A stretch of DNA of 42,407 bases, from positions 1-42,407 of the forward strand of contig BNTV01000030.1 in NCBI GenBank assembly GCA_025996865.1, in the 5' to 3' direction. Below, piece after piece: positions 16,677 to 25,366 of the stretch; the first letter of the stretch is position 1; each line of letters starts with the position of its first letter. The stretch comes from Bacteroidia bacterium (GTDB lineage: Bacteria; Bacteroidota; Bacteroidia; Bacteroidales; Azobacteroidaceae). Below the pieces are notes generated by a model, which saw only the letters and a list, made by a program, of their open reading frames with translations, searched no databases and was not told where the DNA came from. The translations under genes were made by a program, and so were the position numbers.

Positions 16677-16859
16677 CTAAGCCGCCAACCTGTTCGGTTT
16701 TTTGAGAATGTTAATCACTTTATTCCATTGCATATTCATAGCAATCACTCTCAATCGCAACATGTTTTGTGTTCCCGCCTTGCTCCAATGTTGACCGGAT
16801 AATTTCATCCTTTTTTGGATTACCGTTCGATGTGCGGATTCATTCGGATTCAAACGCGA
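16677..16859 (-). pseudogene. Transposase C-terminal remnant
   Basis: On the minus strand 60 codons are open to a TAG at 16677 and read NPNESAHRTVIQKRMKLSGQ, then HWSKAGTQNMLRLRV, a C-terminal pattern (ESAxRxVIQxRMKxxGxxW...MLxLRV) seen in ISLre2/ISKra4-type transposases. I cannot assign the family. The 5' part is missing; at 16858 it abuts the terminase remnant. The stretch 16540-16676 between shows a TGTTGTAG/CTACAACA hairpin but no gene. Confidence 0.55.
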
Positions 16860-17716
16860 TCTGCATTATTATATCGGACATTTCGGAAACCGGTCATACC
16901 ATCACAGTATGTTGATCATGTCGGATATGCCGACAACTAAAAAAGGTTCCTGGTTCATGCGATACGAAAAAGAATGTGATCCGGAACTGATTGCCGCCAT
17001 TCATGGAATTATATATGAAATTTGGCGCATCAAAGATAAAATCAAGGAATCTTATCAGAAAGGGAATAATCCGCCGGCTTATTTAAGAACGCGCCTGAAA
17101 TCACTGTATAAAAGCCTGGCGGAGTTCCGTTCGGTTGCTGTCTATTACAAGGAATTTTCATCTATCGAAAACCTGTTGGTGTTAGGCGAAAATTATATCA
17201 AGGACCAAAAGCGGAACCTTCCACCCTTGGTGTTCCAAACCTCTATACTTTGGTAAAAAGGTAGGAATACTGAAAGACGGCTTTTATAACAATATGCGCG
17301 AAAGCATCCATTACTATACCGCCAATGATAATTCCTACCTTGACAGTCTCGAATACCGCTTCGACAAGATTCAGGACGAAAGCTGTCTGCAAGATTCAGA
17401 CCTTGACCGGGATCAACCCATTTGCATTGCAATGGACTACAATTCCAACATTAACTGGATCGTCGCCGGGCAACAGCACGGAAAGACCATGAGAACGCTC
17501 AAATCCTTTTACGTGAAATACGATCGCAAACTGCGTGAAGCGGTACAGGACTTTTGCACCTACTACCGGCATCAGCGGGAAAAGACAGTTGTGTATTACT
17601 ACGACACTACCGCTCTGGGTAATAATTATGCAGTCAATGACGAAGACTTCAAGACATGGGATTTTTTTACTACGTTTGACACGTATTACCGGATTCAGGA
17701 CAATTATAACAGCTGA
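16858..17716 (+). pseudogene. Phage terminase large subunit remnant (frameshifted, 5' truncated)
   Basis: Two frames give one protein. 16858-17256 reads ...HSMLIMSDMPTTKKGSWFM and DPELIAAIHGIIYEIWRIKDK; after a frameshift near 17250 the second frame reads VGILKDGFYNNMRESIHYY through 17716. The second part has the nuclease-like PICIAMDYNSNINWIVAGQ and YYYDTTALGNNYAVNDED, with acidic residues in the places expected for the RNase-H-like nuclease that cuts phage DNA during packaging. The N-terminal ATPase (Walker A) part is missing. It is a decayed prophage gene; the family call rests on motif look. Confidence 0.55.
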
Positions 17717-17909
17717 AATAGACGTTGCCACTGCTGCCGGACGACGCATCATTCGAGAGTTGGAAGGTAAAGAAGCTGTTCGTCTGAATTATCCGGCACC
17801 GGAAGGAATAACCGGGAAAACTTATACACATCAGGAAGTCTGGAAAAAAATGGAAAATAGGCTAAATGCTTATTATGCTACAGATTTAAAATTAAAAATA
17901 TCTGTATGA
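17706..17909 (+). pseudogene. Antitoxin-like fragment of a toxin-antitoxin pair
   Basis: Codons from 17706 read ITAEIDVATAAGRRIIRELE and later KTYTHQEVWKKMENRLNAYY. The layout (short beta strand, GRRII helix, YTHQEVW...LNAHYG-like end) resembles small antitoxins that precede RelE/ParE toxins in Bacteroidota. No start codon is visible; the 5' end runs into the terminase remnant. Its stop overlaps the next ATG (ATGA), as is usual for toxin-antitoxin pairs. Recognised by pattern and context only. Confidence 0.4.
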
Positions 17910-18325
17910 GAAAATACGATATTTGCTATTCCTGTCAGGCTGACAAAGACTTAGATGGTTTATTTGAAGTTATCGTTTTTGCATATGGCGTTCCGAAAAC
18001 AGCATTTAAATATGTACAAGGTATTATAGAAACCATCGAAAATCTATTTTATGGAAAATCAGTAGTATTTACAGGAACTTTGACGTCTATTCAACGAAAA
18101 GATGCCATGCAAATAATAGCCGATGTGGGTGGTATTCCCGAAAATGATATTACTTTGAAAACTAATTTTTTGGTTGTAGGTCAGCAAAATTTTAATGTAG
18201 TGGGGAAAGGCGGATTAAGCAGTAAGCAAAAGAAAGCGCTTCAACTATTGGAAAAAGGACAGGGTATTGAAATCATTTCGGAGCAGGATTTTTTAAAATA
18301 TATAAAACTATGGATGAATTTGTAA
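17906..18325 (+). CDS. Chimeric ORF: RelE/ParE-like toxin start fused to a BRCT domain
   Basis: 139 residues. Residues 1-47 (MRKYDICYSCQADKDLDGLF, EVIVFAYGVPKTAFKYVQGI) look like the first half of a RelE/ParE-type toxin (usual length 90-100). Residues 49-135 (YGKSVVFTGTLTSIQRKDAM, GGIPENDITLKTNFLVVGQQ, LEKGQGIEIISEQDFLKYI) are a full BRCT domain of the kind at the C-terminus of DNA polymerase III epsilon-like exonucleases and DNA ligases. The exonuclease part is missing. The likely origin is a deletion joining two genes; whether the product is made is open. It is translationally coupled to the preceding fragment. Confidence 0.7.
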   Translation: MRKYDICYSCQADKDLDGLFEVIVFAYGVPKTAFKYVQGIIETIENLFYGKSVVFTGTLTSIQRKDAMQIIADVGGIPENDITLKTNFLVVGQQNFNVVGKGGLSSKQKKALQLLEKGQGIEIISEQDFLKYIKLWMNL

Positions 18326-18393
18326 TCATTATTATTGTTCTTGTCTTAATTATTGCTCTCTCTAATAAAATCCGAGATTTTTATGCTTGGTGA
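18310..18393 (+). CDS. Possible small membrane peptide
   Basis: A 27-codon ORF overlapping the end of the chimeric ORF encodes MDEFVIIIIVLVLIIALSNK followed by IRDFYAW, one transmembrane helix. It also overlaps the 3' end of the convergent integrase fragment. Support is only composition; treat as tentative. Confidence 0.2.
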   Translation: MDEFVIIIIVLVLIIALSNKIRDFYAW

Positions 18394-18747
18394 CATAATA
18401 TATGTATCCGGATGGTAAATTCCTTCTTCTGCTTTCTTTGTCGTTAGCTTATCGTAATGAGCACAAACATCAATAAAAGTAGAATAGCTTTTACTGTTTT
18501 CCGATGCAATCCATGGATTCCATCCACGGCGAAGTTTTTCATAAATACGTGCAATTAAATCATTTGCGTATTTTCTTCGCTCTGTTTTGTTTGGAATATG
18601 GTTCAGTTTGATTCTTTTTCGGCGTTGAGCCTGTAGGATTGGATCATAAGAATACCATCCGACATACCATTCTTTTCCTGTGTAAAGACGAGGTGGGGTA
18701 TAAGACACTATTTGCGCGAGCTCGTTTTTTCTCTGATTTGTAAACAT
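18346..18747 (-). pseudogene. Tyrosine recombinase (phage integrase) N-terminal fragment
   Basis: 133 residues. The segment PPRLYTGKEWYVGWYSYDP, RRKRIKLNHIPNKTERRKYA, and NDLIARIYEKLRRGWNPW matches the arm-type DNA-binding start and the first core-binding helix of Bacteroidota tyrosine integrases. Full enzymes are about 370-420 residues with an R...HxxR...Y catalytic domain, which is missing here. It points away from the tRNA-Pro gene 140 bp off, the expected layout for an element integrated in that tRNA. The fragment marks the boundary of the decayed island 16.5-18.8 kb. Confidence 0.65.
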
Positions 18748-18748
18748 T

Positions 18749-18793
18749 TTTTTTTCTTACTCTAAACTCAGAAAGCTCAGAGTAAGAAAAAAA
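18749..18793. repeat. 15-bp inverted repeat upstream of the integrase fragment
   Basis: TTTTTTTCTTACTCT (18749-18763) and AGAGTAAGAAAAAAA (18779-18793) are exact reverse complements around a 15-nt loop and touch the integrase start codon. The T and A runs are inside the arms, so it is not an ordinary terminator in either direction. Confidence 0.8.
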
Positions 18794-18886
18794 TTGTTCA
18801 TATTAACCTTGTTCCGATGCTGTCCCGGCGACAACCGGACGACACTGCTTAACTTTTTGTTAGTAAGCAGATTAAATTGCAATCAG

Positions 18887-18961
18887 TCGGGGTGAGACGA
18901 TTCGAACGTCCGACCACACGCCCCCCAGACGCGTACTCTAACCGGGCTGAGCTACACCCCG
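18887..18961 (-). tRNA. tRNA-Pro(GGG)
   Basis: The minus strand folds as a cloverleaf: acceptor CGGGGTG/CACCCCG with discriminator A, D stem GCTC/GAGT, anticodon stem CGCGT/GCGTG with loop CTGGGGG (anticodon GGG), T stem GGACG/CGTCT and loop TTCGAAT. CCA is not encoded. The anticodon stem has two G-U pairs. Its 3' end faces the island remnants, so it is the probable integration target. Confidence 0.9.
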
Positions 18962-19179
18962 AACTATTTGCGACTGCAAAGGTAAGACATTTTTTTCATA
19001 TCTCCAAGATTTTTTTGACGGTTTGTCAGAATTTGGTCATGGAGTGACAATTACGCCATTTTGTCTGTTAAACAGGGTTAATACTTTGGTTTTGTGGTTA
19101 AATATTTTAAAATTCATGCTAAATGACGAATTTTGTACGTTATTTGTAGTGATTTAACTTAAAAACAAATTATTTACGT

Positions 19180-20724
19180 ATGAAAATTACAGGGAAATTA
19201 TTATTTGGTTTTATTCTGGTAAGTTTATTCAGCGCTTTTGTCGCTGTCGGAACTTATTCGCTGCTGAATAAAAATAACAGAACGGGTTCTGCGGAATCGT
19301 TCAATCAAGGAAATTTTCGCGCCGTAGGTTTCAATAACGCTGCCGAAAATACCGATTTCACAAAAGCTGCCGAACAAAGCATCAATGGTGTTGTCCACAT
19401 CAAATCGGTCGCCAATCCAAGTCCTTCCGACAGACAACCGCGGGAATATATCGATCCTTTTGAATGGTTTTTCGGCGGAGGCAGTCCGTATCATCAAAGA
19501 CAGCCTCGCGTAGGTTTCGGTTCGGGAGTGATTATTTCTACCGACGGATATATTGTGACGAACAATCACGTGATTGACGGCGCCGACGAAATTGAAGTTA
19601 CAACGAACAGCGACAAAACTTACAAGGCTAAATTGGTCGGCCGTGACGAAGCCACCGATGTCGCTCTGCTGAAAATCGACGGGAAAGATTTTCCCGTTAT
19701 ACCTTTTGGTGATTCCGATGCTTTGAAAATCGGGGAATGGGTTTTGGCCGTCGGCAACCCGTTTAATTTGAGTTCGACGGTTACCGCCGGAATTGTAAGT
19801 GCAAAAGGACGGGGAAATATTTCACCCGGTTCTTATCCTGATCCTCGTAATCCTAACCGCAACAGGCAGGGACAAGTTACGCAACAAAAAATTGAATCGT
19901 ATATCCAAACCGATGCTGCCGTAAATCCGGGAAACAGTGGAGGCGCTTTGGTAAACACTCGTGGCGAATTAGTCGGAATTAACACTGCCATTTACAGTGA
20001 AACAGGAAATTATGTCGGCTATTCTTTTGCGGTACCCATTAGCATTGTTAAAAAAGTCGTCACCGACATCAAGCAATACGGTACGGTACAGAGAGCGCTG
20101 TTGGGCGTGTCTGTCACCGAATTAGCGGCTTTGAAAGAAACCGATCCAGATACATTTAATAAACTGAAAGTGACTGAAGGCGTTTACATTGGAGGATTCA
20201 CTTCCAATAGCACCGCAAAGAAAGCCGGAATCGAAGTGGGAGATGCGATTACAGCTATCAATGGTACAAAAATAAGAACCTTTGCCGACCTGCAAGGTTT
20301 GTTGAGTCGCTATAATCCCGGAGATAAAGTGAGTGTTCGGGTTCAACGCGGAAATTCCGAAAAGACTTTCAACGTTGAATTGAAAAATGATCAGGGAACA
20401 ACGGAAATCACTAAATATCAATCTCCTGACGAAATCTTGGGTGCATCTTTCAAAGAATTAAGCCGCGAAACCAAAATGCAGTTAGGAATTAATTTCGGAG
20501 TGGAAGTTACCAATTTGTCGGACGGAAAATTGAAAGCCGCCGGAATCAAAAACGGTTTTATCATCTTGACAGCCAACGACAACCGTATCTCTGCTTCCGA
20601 CGAATTGATAAAAATTGTTCAGACGATTCTGAAGCAGGAACCGGATAACAGGGGTTTGTTTATCAGAGGGTTCTATCCGAGTACCAAAAAAGTAGAATAT
20701 ATTGCGATAGACCTGAACAATTAA
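19180..20724 (+). CDS. HtrA/DegP-like periplasmic serine endoprotease
   Basis: 514 residues: an N-terminal membrane/signal segment (LLFGFILVSLFSAFVAVGTY), a trypsin-like domain with the triad H130 (TNNHVIDGA), D160 (TDVALLKID) and S253 (NPGNSGGAL), then two PDZ domains (about 300-400 and 420-510). It degrades and refolds damaged envelope proteins. The linker before the protease domain includes EWFFGGGSP, usual in Bacteroidota Do-type enzymes. I see no clear -33/-7 pair upstream. Confidence 0.95.
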   Translation: MKITGKLLFGFILVSLFSAFVAVGTYSLLNKNNRTGSAESFNQGNFRAVGFNNAAENTDFTKAAEQSINGVVHIKSVANPSPSDRQPREYIDPFEWFFGGGSPYHQRQPRVGFGSGVIISTDGYIVTNNHVIDGADEIEVTTNSDKTYKAKLVGRDEATDVALLKIDGKDFPVIPFGDSDALKIGEWVLAVGNPFNLSSTVTAGIVSAKGRGNISPGSYPDPRNPNRNRQGQVTQQKIESYIQTDAAVNPGNSGGALVNTRGELVGINTAIYSETGNYVGYSFAVPISIVKKVVTDIKQYGTVQRALLGVSVTELAALKETDPDTFNKLKVTEGVYIGGFTSNSTAKKAGIEVGDAITAINGTKIRTFADLQGLLSRYNPGDKVSVRVQRGNSEKTFNVELKNDQGTTEITKYQSPDEILGASFKELSRETKMQLGINFGVEVTNLSDGKLKAAGIKNGFIILTANDNRISASDELIKIVQTILKQEPDNRGLFIRGFYPSTKKVEYIAIDLNN

Positions 20725-20772
20725 AATCCGGTTTTATTTTGTGAAATTATTGTTAAAAAAGTAGTTATCTGT

Positions 20773-20802
20773 TTTATATGTTAAAATTAATGGCTACCTT
20801 TG
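20773..20802 (+). promoter_or_regulatory. Promoter of the primary sigma factor gene
   Basis: TACCTTTG at 20795-20802 is a consensus -7 box. The -33 match is weak (TTTA at 20773-20776, 18-nt spacer). The ATG follows at 20838. Confidence 0.6.
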
Positions 20803-20837
20803 CAAGTTTTCAATATTCTCATACTAAATTTTATTGA

Positions 20838-21698
20838 ATGAGGCAATTAAAAATTACCAAATCGATCACCAATCGCGAAAGCGCTTCTTTGGATAAGTAT
20901 CTCCAAGAAATTGGACGTGAAGACCTTATCACCGTTGAAGAAGAAGTTGAATTGGCCCAGGCGATTAAAAGAGGCGACCGTGCTGCTTTAGAAAAATTGA
21001 CACGTGCTAATCTTCGTTTTGTTGTATCCGTTGCAAAACAGTATCAAAATCAAGGATTAAGCCTTCCTGATTTAATCAACGAAGGCAATCTGGGCTTGAT
21101 AAAAGCAGCGGAAAAATTTGATGAAACACGTGGTTTCAAGTTTATTTCTTACGCAGTGTGGTGGATCCGGCAATCTATTTTGCAAGCCTTGGCCGAACAG
21201 TCCAGGATTGTACGTTTACCGTTGAATCAGGTAGGTTCTTTAAACAAAATTACGAAGGCTTTTTCGAAGTTCGAACAGGAACACGAACGCAGGCCTTCAC
21301 CCGAAGAACTGGCTGAAGAATTAGACATTCCGGTGGACAAGATTTCGGATACGCTGAAAGTTTCGGGTCGTCACATCTCGGTAGATGCTCCTTTTGTGGA
21401 AGGCGAAGACAACAGTTTGCTCGATGTGCTGGTCAATGAAGACGCACCGATAGCCGACCGTTATCTGATCAACGAATCGCTTTCGAAAGAAATCAACCGG
21501 GCTTTGTCCACGCTGAGCGACCGTGAACGCGACATCATCAAGATGTTTTTCGGAATCGGTTCCCAAGAAATGACGCTGGAAGAAATTGGTGACAAATTTG
21601 GTTTAACGCGCGAGCGGGTAAGACAAATTAAAGAAAAAGCAATCAGACGATTGAAAACAAGTAACAAAAACGACTTGTTAAAGAGTTATTTGGGATAA
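20838..21698 (+). CDS. rpoD: Primary RNA polymerase sigma factor (sigma-70 group 1)
   Basis: 286 residues, the short form without region 1.1 typical of Bacteroidota. Region 1.2 ([20 protein letters not shown]), region 2 ([33 protein letters not shown]), region 3 ([19 protein letters not shown]) and region 4 with the helix-turn-helix ([20 protein letters not shown]) are all present. It directs transcription from the TTTG/TAnnTTTG promoters marked in this window. A terminator follows the stop. Confidence 0.95.
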   Translation: MRQLKITKSITNRESASLDKYLQEIGREDLITVEEEVELAQAIKRGDRAALEKLTRANLRFVVSVAKQYQNQGLSLPDLINEGNLGLIKAAEKFDETRGFKFISYAVWWIRQSILQALAEQSRIVRLPLNQVGSLNKITKAFSKFEQEHERRPSPEELAEELDIPVDKISDTLKVSGRHISVDAPFVEGEDNSLLDVLVNEDAPIADRYLINESLSKEINRALSTLSDRERDIIKMFFGIGSQEMTLEEIGDKFGLTRERVRQIKEKAIRRLKTSNKNDLLKSYLG

Positions 21699-21744
21699 AA
21701 TCCCTTACAAAAAATTCCCCGGAAACAAAATTATCCAAATGGGG

Positions 21745-21775
21745 AAAAGCTCCCGAGAAATCCGGAGCTTTTTTT
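21745..21775 (+). terminator. Terminator of the sigma factor gene
   Basis: AAAAGCTCC (21745-21753) pairs with GGAGCTTTT (21764-21772) and runs into seven T in all. It lies about 50 bases after the stop. Confidence 0.85.
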
Positions 21776-21778
21776 ATA

Positions 21779-21864
21779 CCCCTAAATCCCCTAAAGGGGA
21801 CTTGGCCGCAGCATAATAAAAAAACTCACAGTCCCAAACTCCCCCTTTAGGGGGCAGGGGGGTA
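21779..21864 (+). repeat. Dispersed palindromic element, copy 1
   Basis: Two GC-rich palindromes, TCCCCTAAAGGGGA (21787-21800) and CCCCCTTTAGGGGG (21841-21854), flank a middle containing GGCCGCAGCATAATAA. The element reappears in reverse orientation at 28809-28882 with the same two palindromes and a similar middle. It fills the space between the sigma factor terminator and the DUF4296 stop. Confidence 0.85.
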
Positions 21865-22596
21865 CTATTTTTTAGATATCGTAAACCGATTGATAAACAA
21901 CGTCATATCGGAAGAAGTTTCGGGAAAGTAAACCGAACCATACAGCCGGTTGACTTTTTTCATGGGAGATATGCCGATAGTCATTGTGAAAAATCCATTT
22001 CCTTGGATAGAATCCCGTCGCACAATCGTAGTGTCCTGACATTGAACGCAAAACGTTACCGCCGGACGGATTTTTGACGGAAGGCCCAAAACACTAAACC
22101 GCAGGTTGTAAGTGCCTCCGGATTCTTGTAGAATCGTATCAGCTTCGAAAGCATATACATTCTGAGGAAGATCTTCTTTCTGTAAAAAAAACGCTTTACT
22201 GTTCACCGGATACAGCATACCCGGCTCTTCTGCAATCAACATTTCGGGATTTTCGTTTTGTTGGGTTTTCAGGTCGTCAGTCATTTTCACATAGCGTTCC
22301 ACAATTTTTTCGTTGATTTTGATGTATTTGTCCAAATTGTCGGAATACCATACCAACGAAGAATCAAAATCTGCTTTATTAATCTTGTGTTTTTGGAAGA
22401 CAGCGTTTAATAAATCTGCTTTTCGCGCCGAGTCGGAAAATACCGCATGATTATTGTCTATTTCCGTTTGGGCGATATACACGTCGAACAACACAGCTTC
22501 CATCTTCTTGTCGGATAGAACGTGGAATGGCCGATTGTCGCAAGCGGTGAAAAAAGCGGACAAAAAAAAGAGCGGAATCAACAGTTTAGTTTTCAC
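21865..22596 (-). CDS. DUF4296 domain-containing lipoprotein
   Basis: 243 residues with lipoprotein signal MKTKLLIPLFFLSAFFTAC (Cys19) and the DUF4296 domain (about 25-115: LSDKKMEAVLFDVYIAQTEI, KADFDSSLVWYSDNLDKYIK). The function of the family is not known. I choose GTG 22596, which gives a compact signal peptide and overlaps the lspA stop by 11 bases; an in-frame TTG at 22614 would add six residues. It is the last gene of the dksA-like/lspA operon, which fits a lipoprotein placed next to the signal peptidase that matures lipoproteins. Confidence 0.85.
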   Translation of the reverse strand: MKTKLLIPLFFLSAFFTACDNRPFHVLSDKKMEAVLFDVYIAQTEIDNNHAVFSDSARKADLLNAVFQKHKINKADFDSSLVWYSDNLDKYIKINEKIVERYVKMTDDLKTQQNENPEMLIAEEPGMLYPVNSKAFFLQKEDLPQNVYAFEADTILQESGGTYNLRFSVLGLPSKIRPAVTFCVQCQDTTIVRRDSIQGNGFFTMTIGISPMKKVNRLYGSVYFPETSSDMTLFINRFTISKK

Positions 22597-23218
22597 TATC
22601 TTTCTTATTTTCAAAGCTTAAAGCAAAAGTTTTTCTGTAAAATAATATTAAAACGATTGCCCCAACACTGATAGAGGCATCGGCAAAGTTAAAGATGTAT
22701 TTGAAAAATTCAAACTCATTTCCTCCCAGGAAAGGTATCCAGGAGGGCCATGTAAACGAAAAAAACGGGAAATAAAACATATCCACGACTTTCCCGTGCA
22801 ACCAGGCGCCATATCCTCCTTCCGGCGGAAAAAGAACGGCGATTTGCGTCGGAGTGCTTTCAGTAAAAATAACTCCGTAAAAAACACTATCTACAATATT
22901 GCCGACAGCTCCGGCGAATACCATGGACACAAACAAAATATAAGGTAATTTGAAATCCTTTTTTACCAATTGATAAATGTAGTTAGCAATTGCAAATGTG
23001 GCAACTATCCTGAATATAGACAAAAACAATTTACCGGTTACTTCTATCCCCATTGCCATTCCGTTGTTCTCAATAAAGCGGATGTTAAACCAATCCGTAA
23101 TGGAAATATTATCAAATAACGCCATATTCGTTTTGACCGTGATTTTTATAATCTGGTCAATAATCAGAATAATCAGTATAAGTGTGATTGCCCAAAAACC
23201 TTTTTTCGACGAACTCAT
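22586..23218 (-). CDS. lspA: Lipoprotein signal peptidase (signal peptidase II)
   Basis: 210 residues with four transmembrane segments. The two catalytic aspartates sit in GAVGNIVDSVFYG and in FNFADASISVG. LspA cuts prolipoproteins before the lipidated Cys in the inner membrane. Bacteroidota LspA has a longer loop between the two motifs, as here (PEGGYGAWLHGKVVDMFYFP). The ATG overlaps the stop of the upstream dksA-like gene (ATGA). Substrates include the SusD-like, DUF4249, DUF4296, META and OmpA/TPR lipoproteins in this window. Confidence 0.96.
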   Translation of the reverse strand: MSSSKKGFWAITLILIILIIDQIIKITVKTNMALFDNISITDWFNIRFIENNGMAMGIEVTGKLFLSIFRIVATFAIANYIYQLVKKDFKLPYILFVSMVFAGAVGNIVDSVFYGVIFTESTPTQIAVLFPPEGGYGAWLHGKVVDMFYFPFFSFTWPSWIPFLGGNEFEFFKYIFNFADASISVGAIVLILFYRKTFALSFENKKDSEN

Positions 23219-23595
23219 TTATTTTGGCCTTGTTTAGCTTCGATACTCAAAGTGGCATGGGGAACTGCGCGTAATCTTTCCTTGGGAATCAGTTTCCCGG
23301 TTTCGCGACAAATTCCATACGTTTTGTTTTCTATGCGAATCAATGCAGCTTGCAAACTCTGGATGAATTTCATTTGCCGTTGCGCCAACTGGCCGGCTTC
23401 TTCTTTCGACAGCGTAGCCGCACCTTCTTCCAACACCTTGAAAGTGGGGGAAGTATCGGTAACATCATTTCCATCGGCATTCATAATCGTTGCTTTTAAC
23501 AAATCATAATCACGTTTGGCCGCATCTAATTTTTCGTTGATTATTGCACGAAATTCTTCTAACTCACCATCCGAATATCTTGTTTTTTCGTTCAT
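23215..23595 (-). CDS. TraR/DksA-type zinc-finger-like protein lacking most zinc cysteines
   Basis: 126 residues. A coiled-coil N-terminal half (LEEFRAIINEKLDAAKRDYD) is followed by YGICRETGKLIPKERLRAVP and HATLSIEAK, which align with the DksA zinc-finger domain. Only one Cys remains; the usual CxxC pairs are replaced, a state common in Bacteroidota members. DksA-like proteins bind RNA polymerase in the secondary channel. It heads the operon with lspA and DUF4296, behind a good promoter. Confidence 0.88.
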   Translation of the reverse strand: MNEKTRYSDGELEEFRAIINEKLDAAKRDYDLLKATIMNADGNDVTDTSPTFKVLEEGAATLSKEEAGQLAQRQMKFIQSLQAALIRIENKTYGICRETGKLIPKERLRAVPHATLSIEAKQGQNK

Positions 23596-23634
23596 AATTT
23601 TTAATCCTTTCGTAAAATGTGTTTTTTAAAAGTC

Positions 23635-23666
23635 CAAAATTAATACATTTTTTCTAACATAGCAAA
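23635..23666 (-). promoter_or_regulatory. Promoter of the dksA-like/lspA/DUF4296 operon
   Basis: On the minus strand TTTG (23666-23663), 20-nt spacer, TAATTTTG (23642-23635); the ATG is at 23595. Confidence 0.75.
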
Positions 23667-23696
23667 TATCGGTAATGTCTTTGTGTGATTTTTCAA

Positions 23697-23707
23697 TTGA
23701 GACAGCC
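23697..23707. repeat. IS-end-like word TTGAGACAGCC
   Basis: Exact reverse complement of 16529-16539, between the fumarase stop and the dksA promoter; possibly a scar of an excised insertion sequence. Confidence 0.3.
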
Positions 23708-23741
23708 CCATGTTACTTTGTCCCTGTAGTTTCCAATCGCT

Positions 23742-25361
23742 TTATTTCAACTGTTTAAAAAAATCATTTCCCTTATCATCAACCAGAATAAAAGCCGGAA
23801 AATCAACGACTTCAATTTTCCAAATCGCTTCCATCCCCAGTTCGGGATAAGCCAAACATTCAATGCTTTTGATATTGTCTTGTGCCAGGATAGCGGCCGG
23901 ACCGCCGATTGAACCCAAGTAAAATCCGCCGTGCTTTTTGCAGGCGTCCGTTACCTGTTGGCTGCGATTGCCTTTGGCAAGCATAATCATGCTTCCGCCG
24001 TGCGATTGGAACAAATCAACATACGAATCCATCCGGCCGGCTGTCGTCGGTCCCATGGAGCCGGAAGCCATTCCTACCGGCGTCTTGGCCGGGCCGGCAT
24101 AATAAATCGGATGATTTTTGATGTAATCCGGCAAATCTTCACCTTTGTCCAAAAGCTCTTTCAATTTGGCGTGAGCGATGTCCCGGCCTACGACGATTGT
24201 TCCGTTCAACGACAGACGAGTCGCTACCGGATATTGGGTCAATTCGGCCAGTATTTCTTTCATCGGATGATTCAGATCGATTTTTACCACTTTGCCTTCT
24301 TGATTTTTGCGATATTCCTCAGGAATATATTTTGCAGGATGGGTTTCCAGTTTTTCAATCCATACACCGTCTTTGTTGATTTTCGCTTTGATGTTGCGGT
24401 CAGCCGAACAGGAAACCGCCATGCCGACAAAGCACGAAGCTCCATGGCGCGGCAAACGAATAATCCGGATATCGTGAGCAAAATATTTTCCGCCGAATTG
24501 AGCGCCCAGACCGATTTCCTGCGCCGCTTTTAACATTTTGTCTTCCAGTTCGATATCACGGAAAGCCTGACCGCCTTCATTTCCTTCCGTCGGAAGATGG
24601 TCGTAATATTTGGCGGACGCCAGTTTCACGGTTTTCAAACACGCATCGGCAGAAGTTCCTCCAATAACGAAAGCAATGTGGTAGGGCGGACAAGCGGCTG
24701 TTCCCAAAGTTTTCATTTTTTCGACTATGAATTTTTCCAAAGATACCGGATTCAAGAGGGCTTTTGTTTCCTGATACAAGTAGGTTTTATTGGAAGAACC
24801 GCCTCCTTTTGCAATGCAGAGGAATTTGTATTCGGCGCCATCAATGGCTTGAATATCAATTTGCGCCGGCAAATTCGTGCCCGAATTTTTTTCGGTGTAC
24901 ATATCCAAAGGAATGGTCTGTGAATACCGGAGATTTTCTTCGGTATAAGTTTTGTAAACGCCTTTTGAGAGCGCTTCTTCATCGCCGCCGCCAGTCCAAA
25001 CTTGTTGGCCTTTTTTGGCAATAATGGTCGCAGTACCTGTATCCTGACAAAATGGCAGAATGCCTTTTGCGGAAACTTCTGCATTCCGTAACATGGTCAA
25101 AGCCACGTATTTATCATTTTCGCCGGCTTCCGGATCGGATAAGATTTTCGCTACTTGCTTCTGGTGTTCGGGGCGCAGGTAAAAAGAGCAGTCGTGAAAA
25201 CAGGCATTCGCCAGTTTCATTAATACTTCCGGTTCGACTTTGAGGATTTCTTGTCCTTCGAAAGAGGAAACCGAAATGCCTTCGCCGGTTAATTTGTAAT
25301 ATTCCGTATTGTCTTTTCCCATTGGAAAAGGTTCCTGATACTTAAAAGGAGGTGTTGACAT
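23742..25361 (-). CDS. Fumarate hydratase class I, iron-sulfur dependent
   Basis: 539 residues, a fused alpha+beta class I fumarase of FumA/FumB type. Family blocks include [14 protein letters not shown] (a cluster Cys), [40 protein letters not shown], and [14 protein letters not shown]. It interconverts fumarate and malate, here probably in the reductive succinate pathway of an anaerobe. It starts 5 bases after the DUF4954 stop and is the last gene of the hflX operon. Class I enzymes are oxygen-labile, consistent with an anaerobic life style (inference). Confidence 0.95.
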   Translation of the reverse strand: MSTPPFKYQEPFPMGKDNTEYYKLTGEGISVSSFEGQEILKVEPEVLMKLANACFHDCSFYLRPEHQKQVAKILSDPEAGENDKYVALTMLRNAEVSAKGILPFCQDTGTATIIAKKGQQVWTGGGDEEALSKGVYKTYTEENLRYSQTIPLDMYTEKNSGTNLPAQIDIQAIDGAEYKFLCIAKGGGSSNKTYLYQETKALLNPVSLEKFIVEKMKTLGTAACPPYHIAFVIGGTSADACLKTVKLASAKYYDHLPTEGNEGGQAFRDIELEDKMLKAAQEIGLGAQFGGKYFAHDIRIIRLPRHGASCFVGMAVSCSADRNIKAKINKDGVWIEKLETHPAKYIPEEYRKNQEGKVVKIDLNHPMKEILAELTQYPVATRLSLNGTIVVGRDIAHAKLKELLDKGEDLPDYIKNHPIYYAGPAKTPVGMASGSMGPTTAGRMDSYVDLFQSHGGSMIMLAKGNRSQQVTDACKKHGGFYLGSIGGPAAILAQDNIKSIECLAYPELGMEAIWKIEVVDFPAFILVDDKGNDFFKQLK

Positions 25362-25366
25362 AATTA

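Noticed and set aside
17535..17705. Start of the antitoxin-like ORF at 17535
   Set aside because: This part is an out-of-frame reading of the terminase nuclease domain; only the codons after about 17706 look like a real protein.
18887..18910. A second copy of the tRNA-Pro 3' end (attachment site duplicate)
   Set aside because: I looked through 16.5-18.9 kb and the later mobile region and saw no repeat of this sequence.
23931..24533. Long open frame opposite the fumarase gene (200 codons)
   Set aside because: It mirrors the codon pattern of a well-supported fumarase on the other strand, has no start context and no family features. The same applies to other long opposite-strand frames at 1824-2198, 7922-8419, 14827-15543 and 38329-38847.
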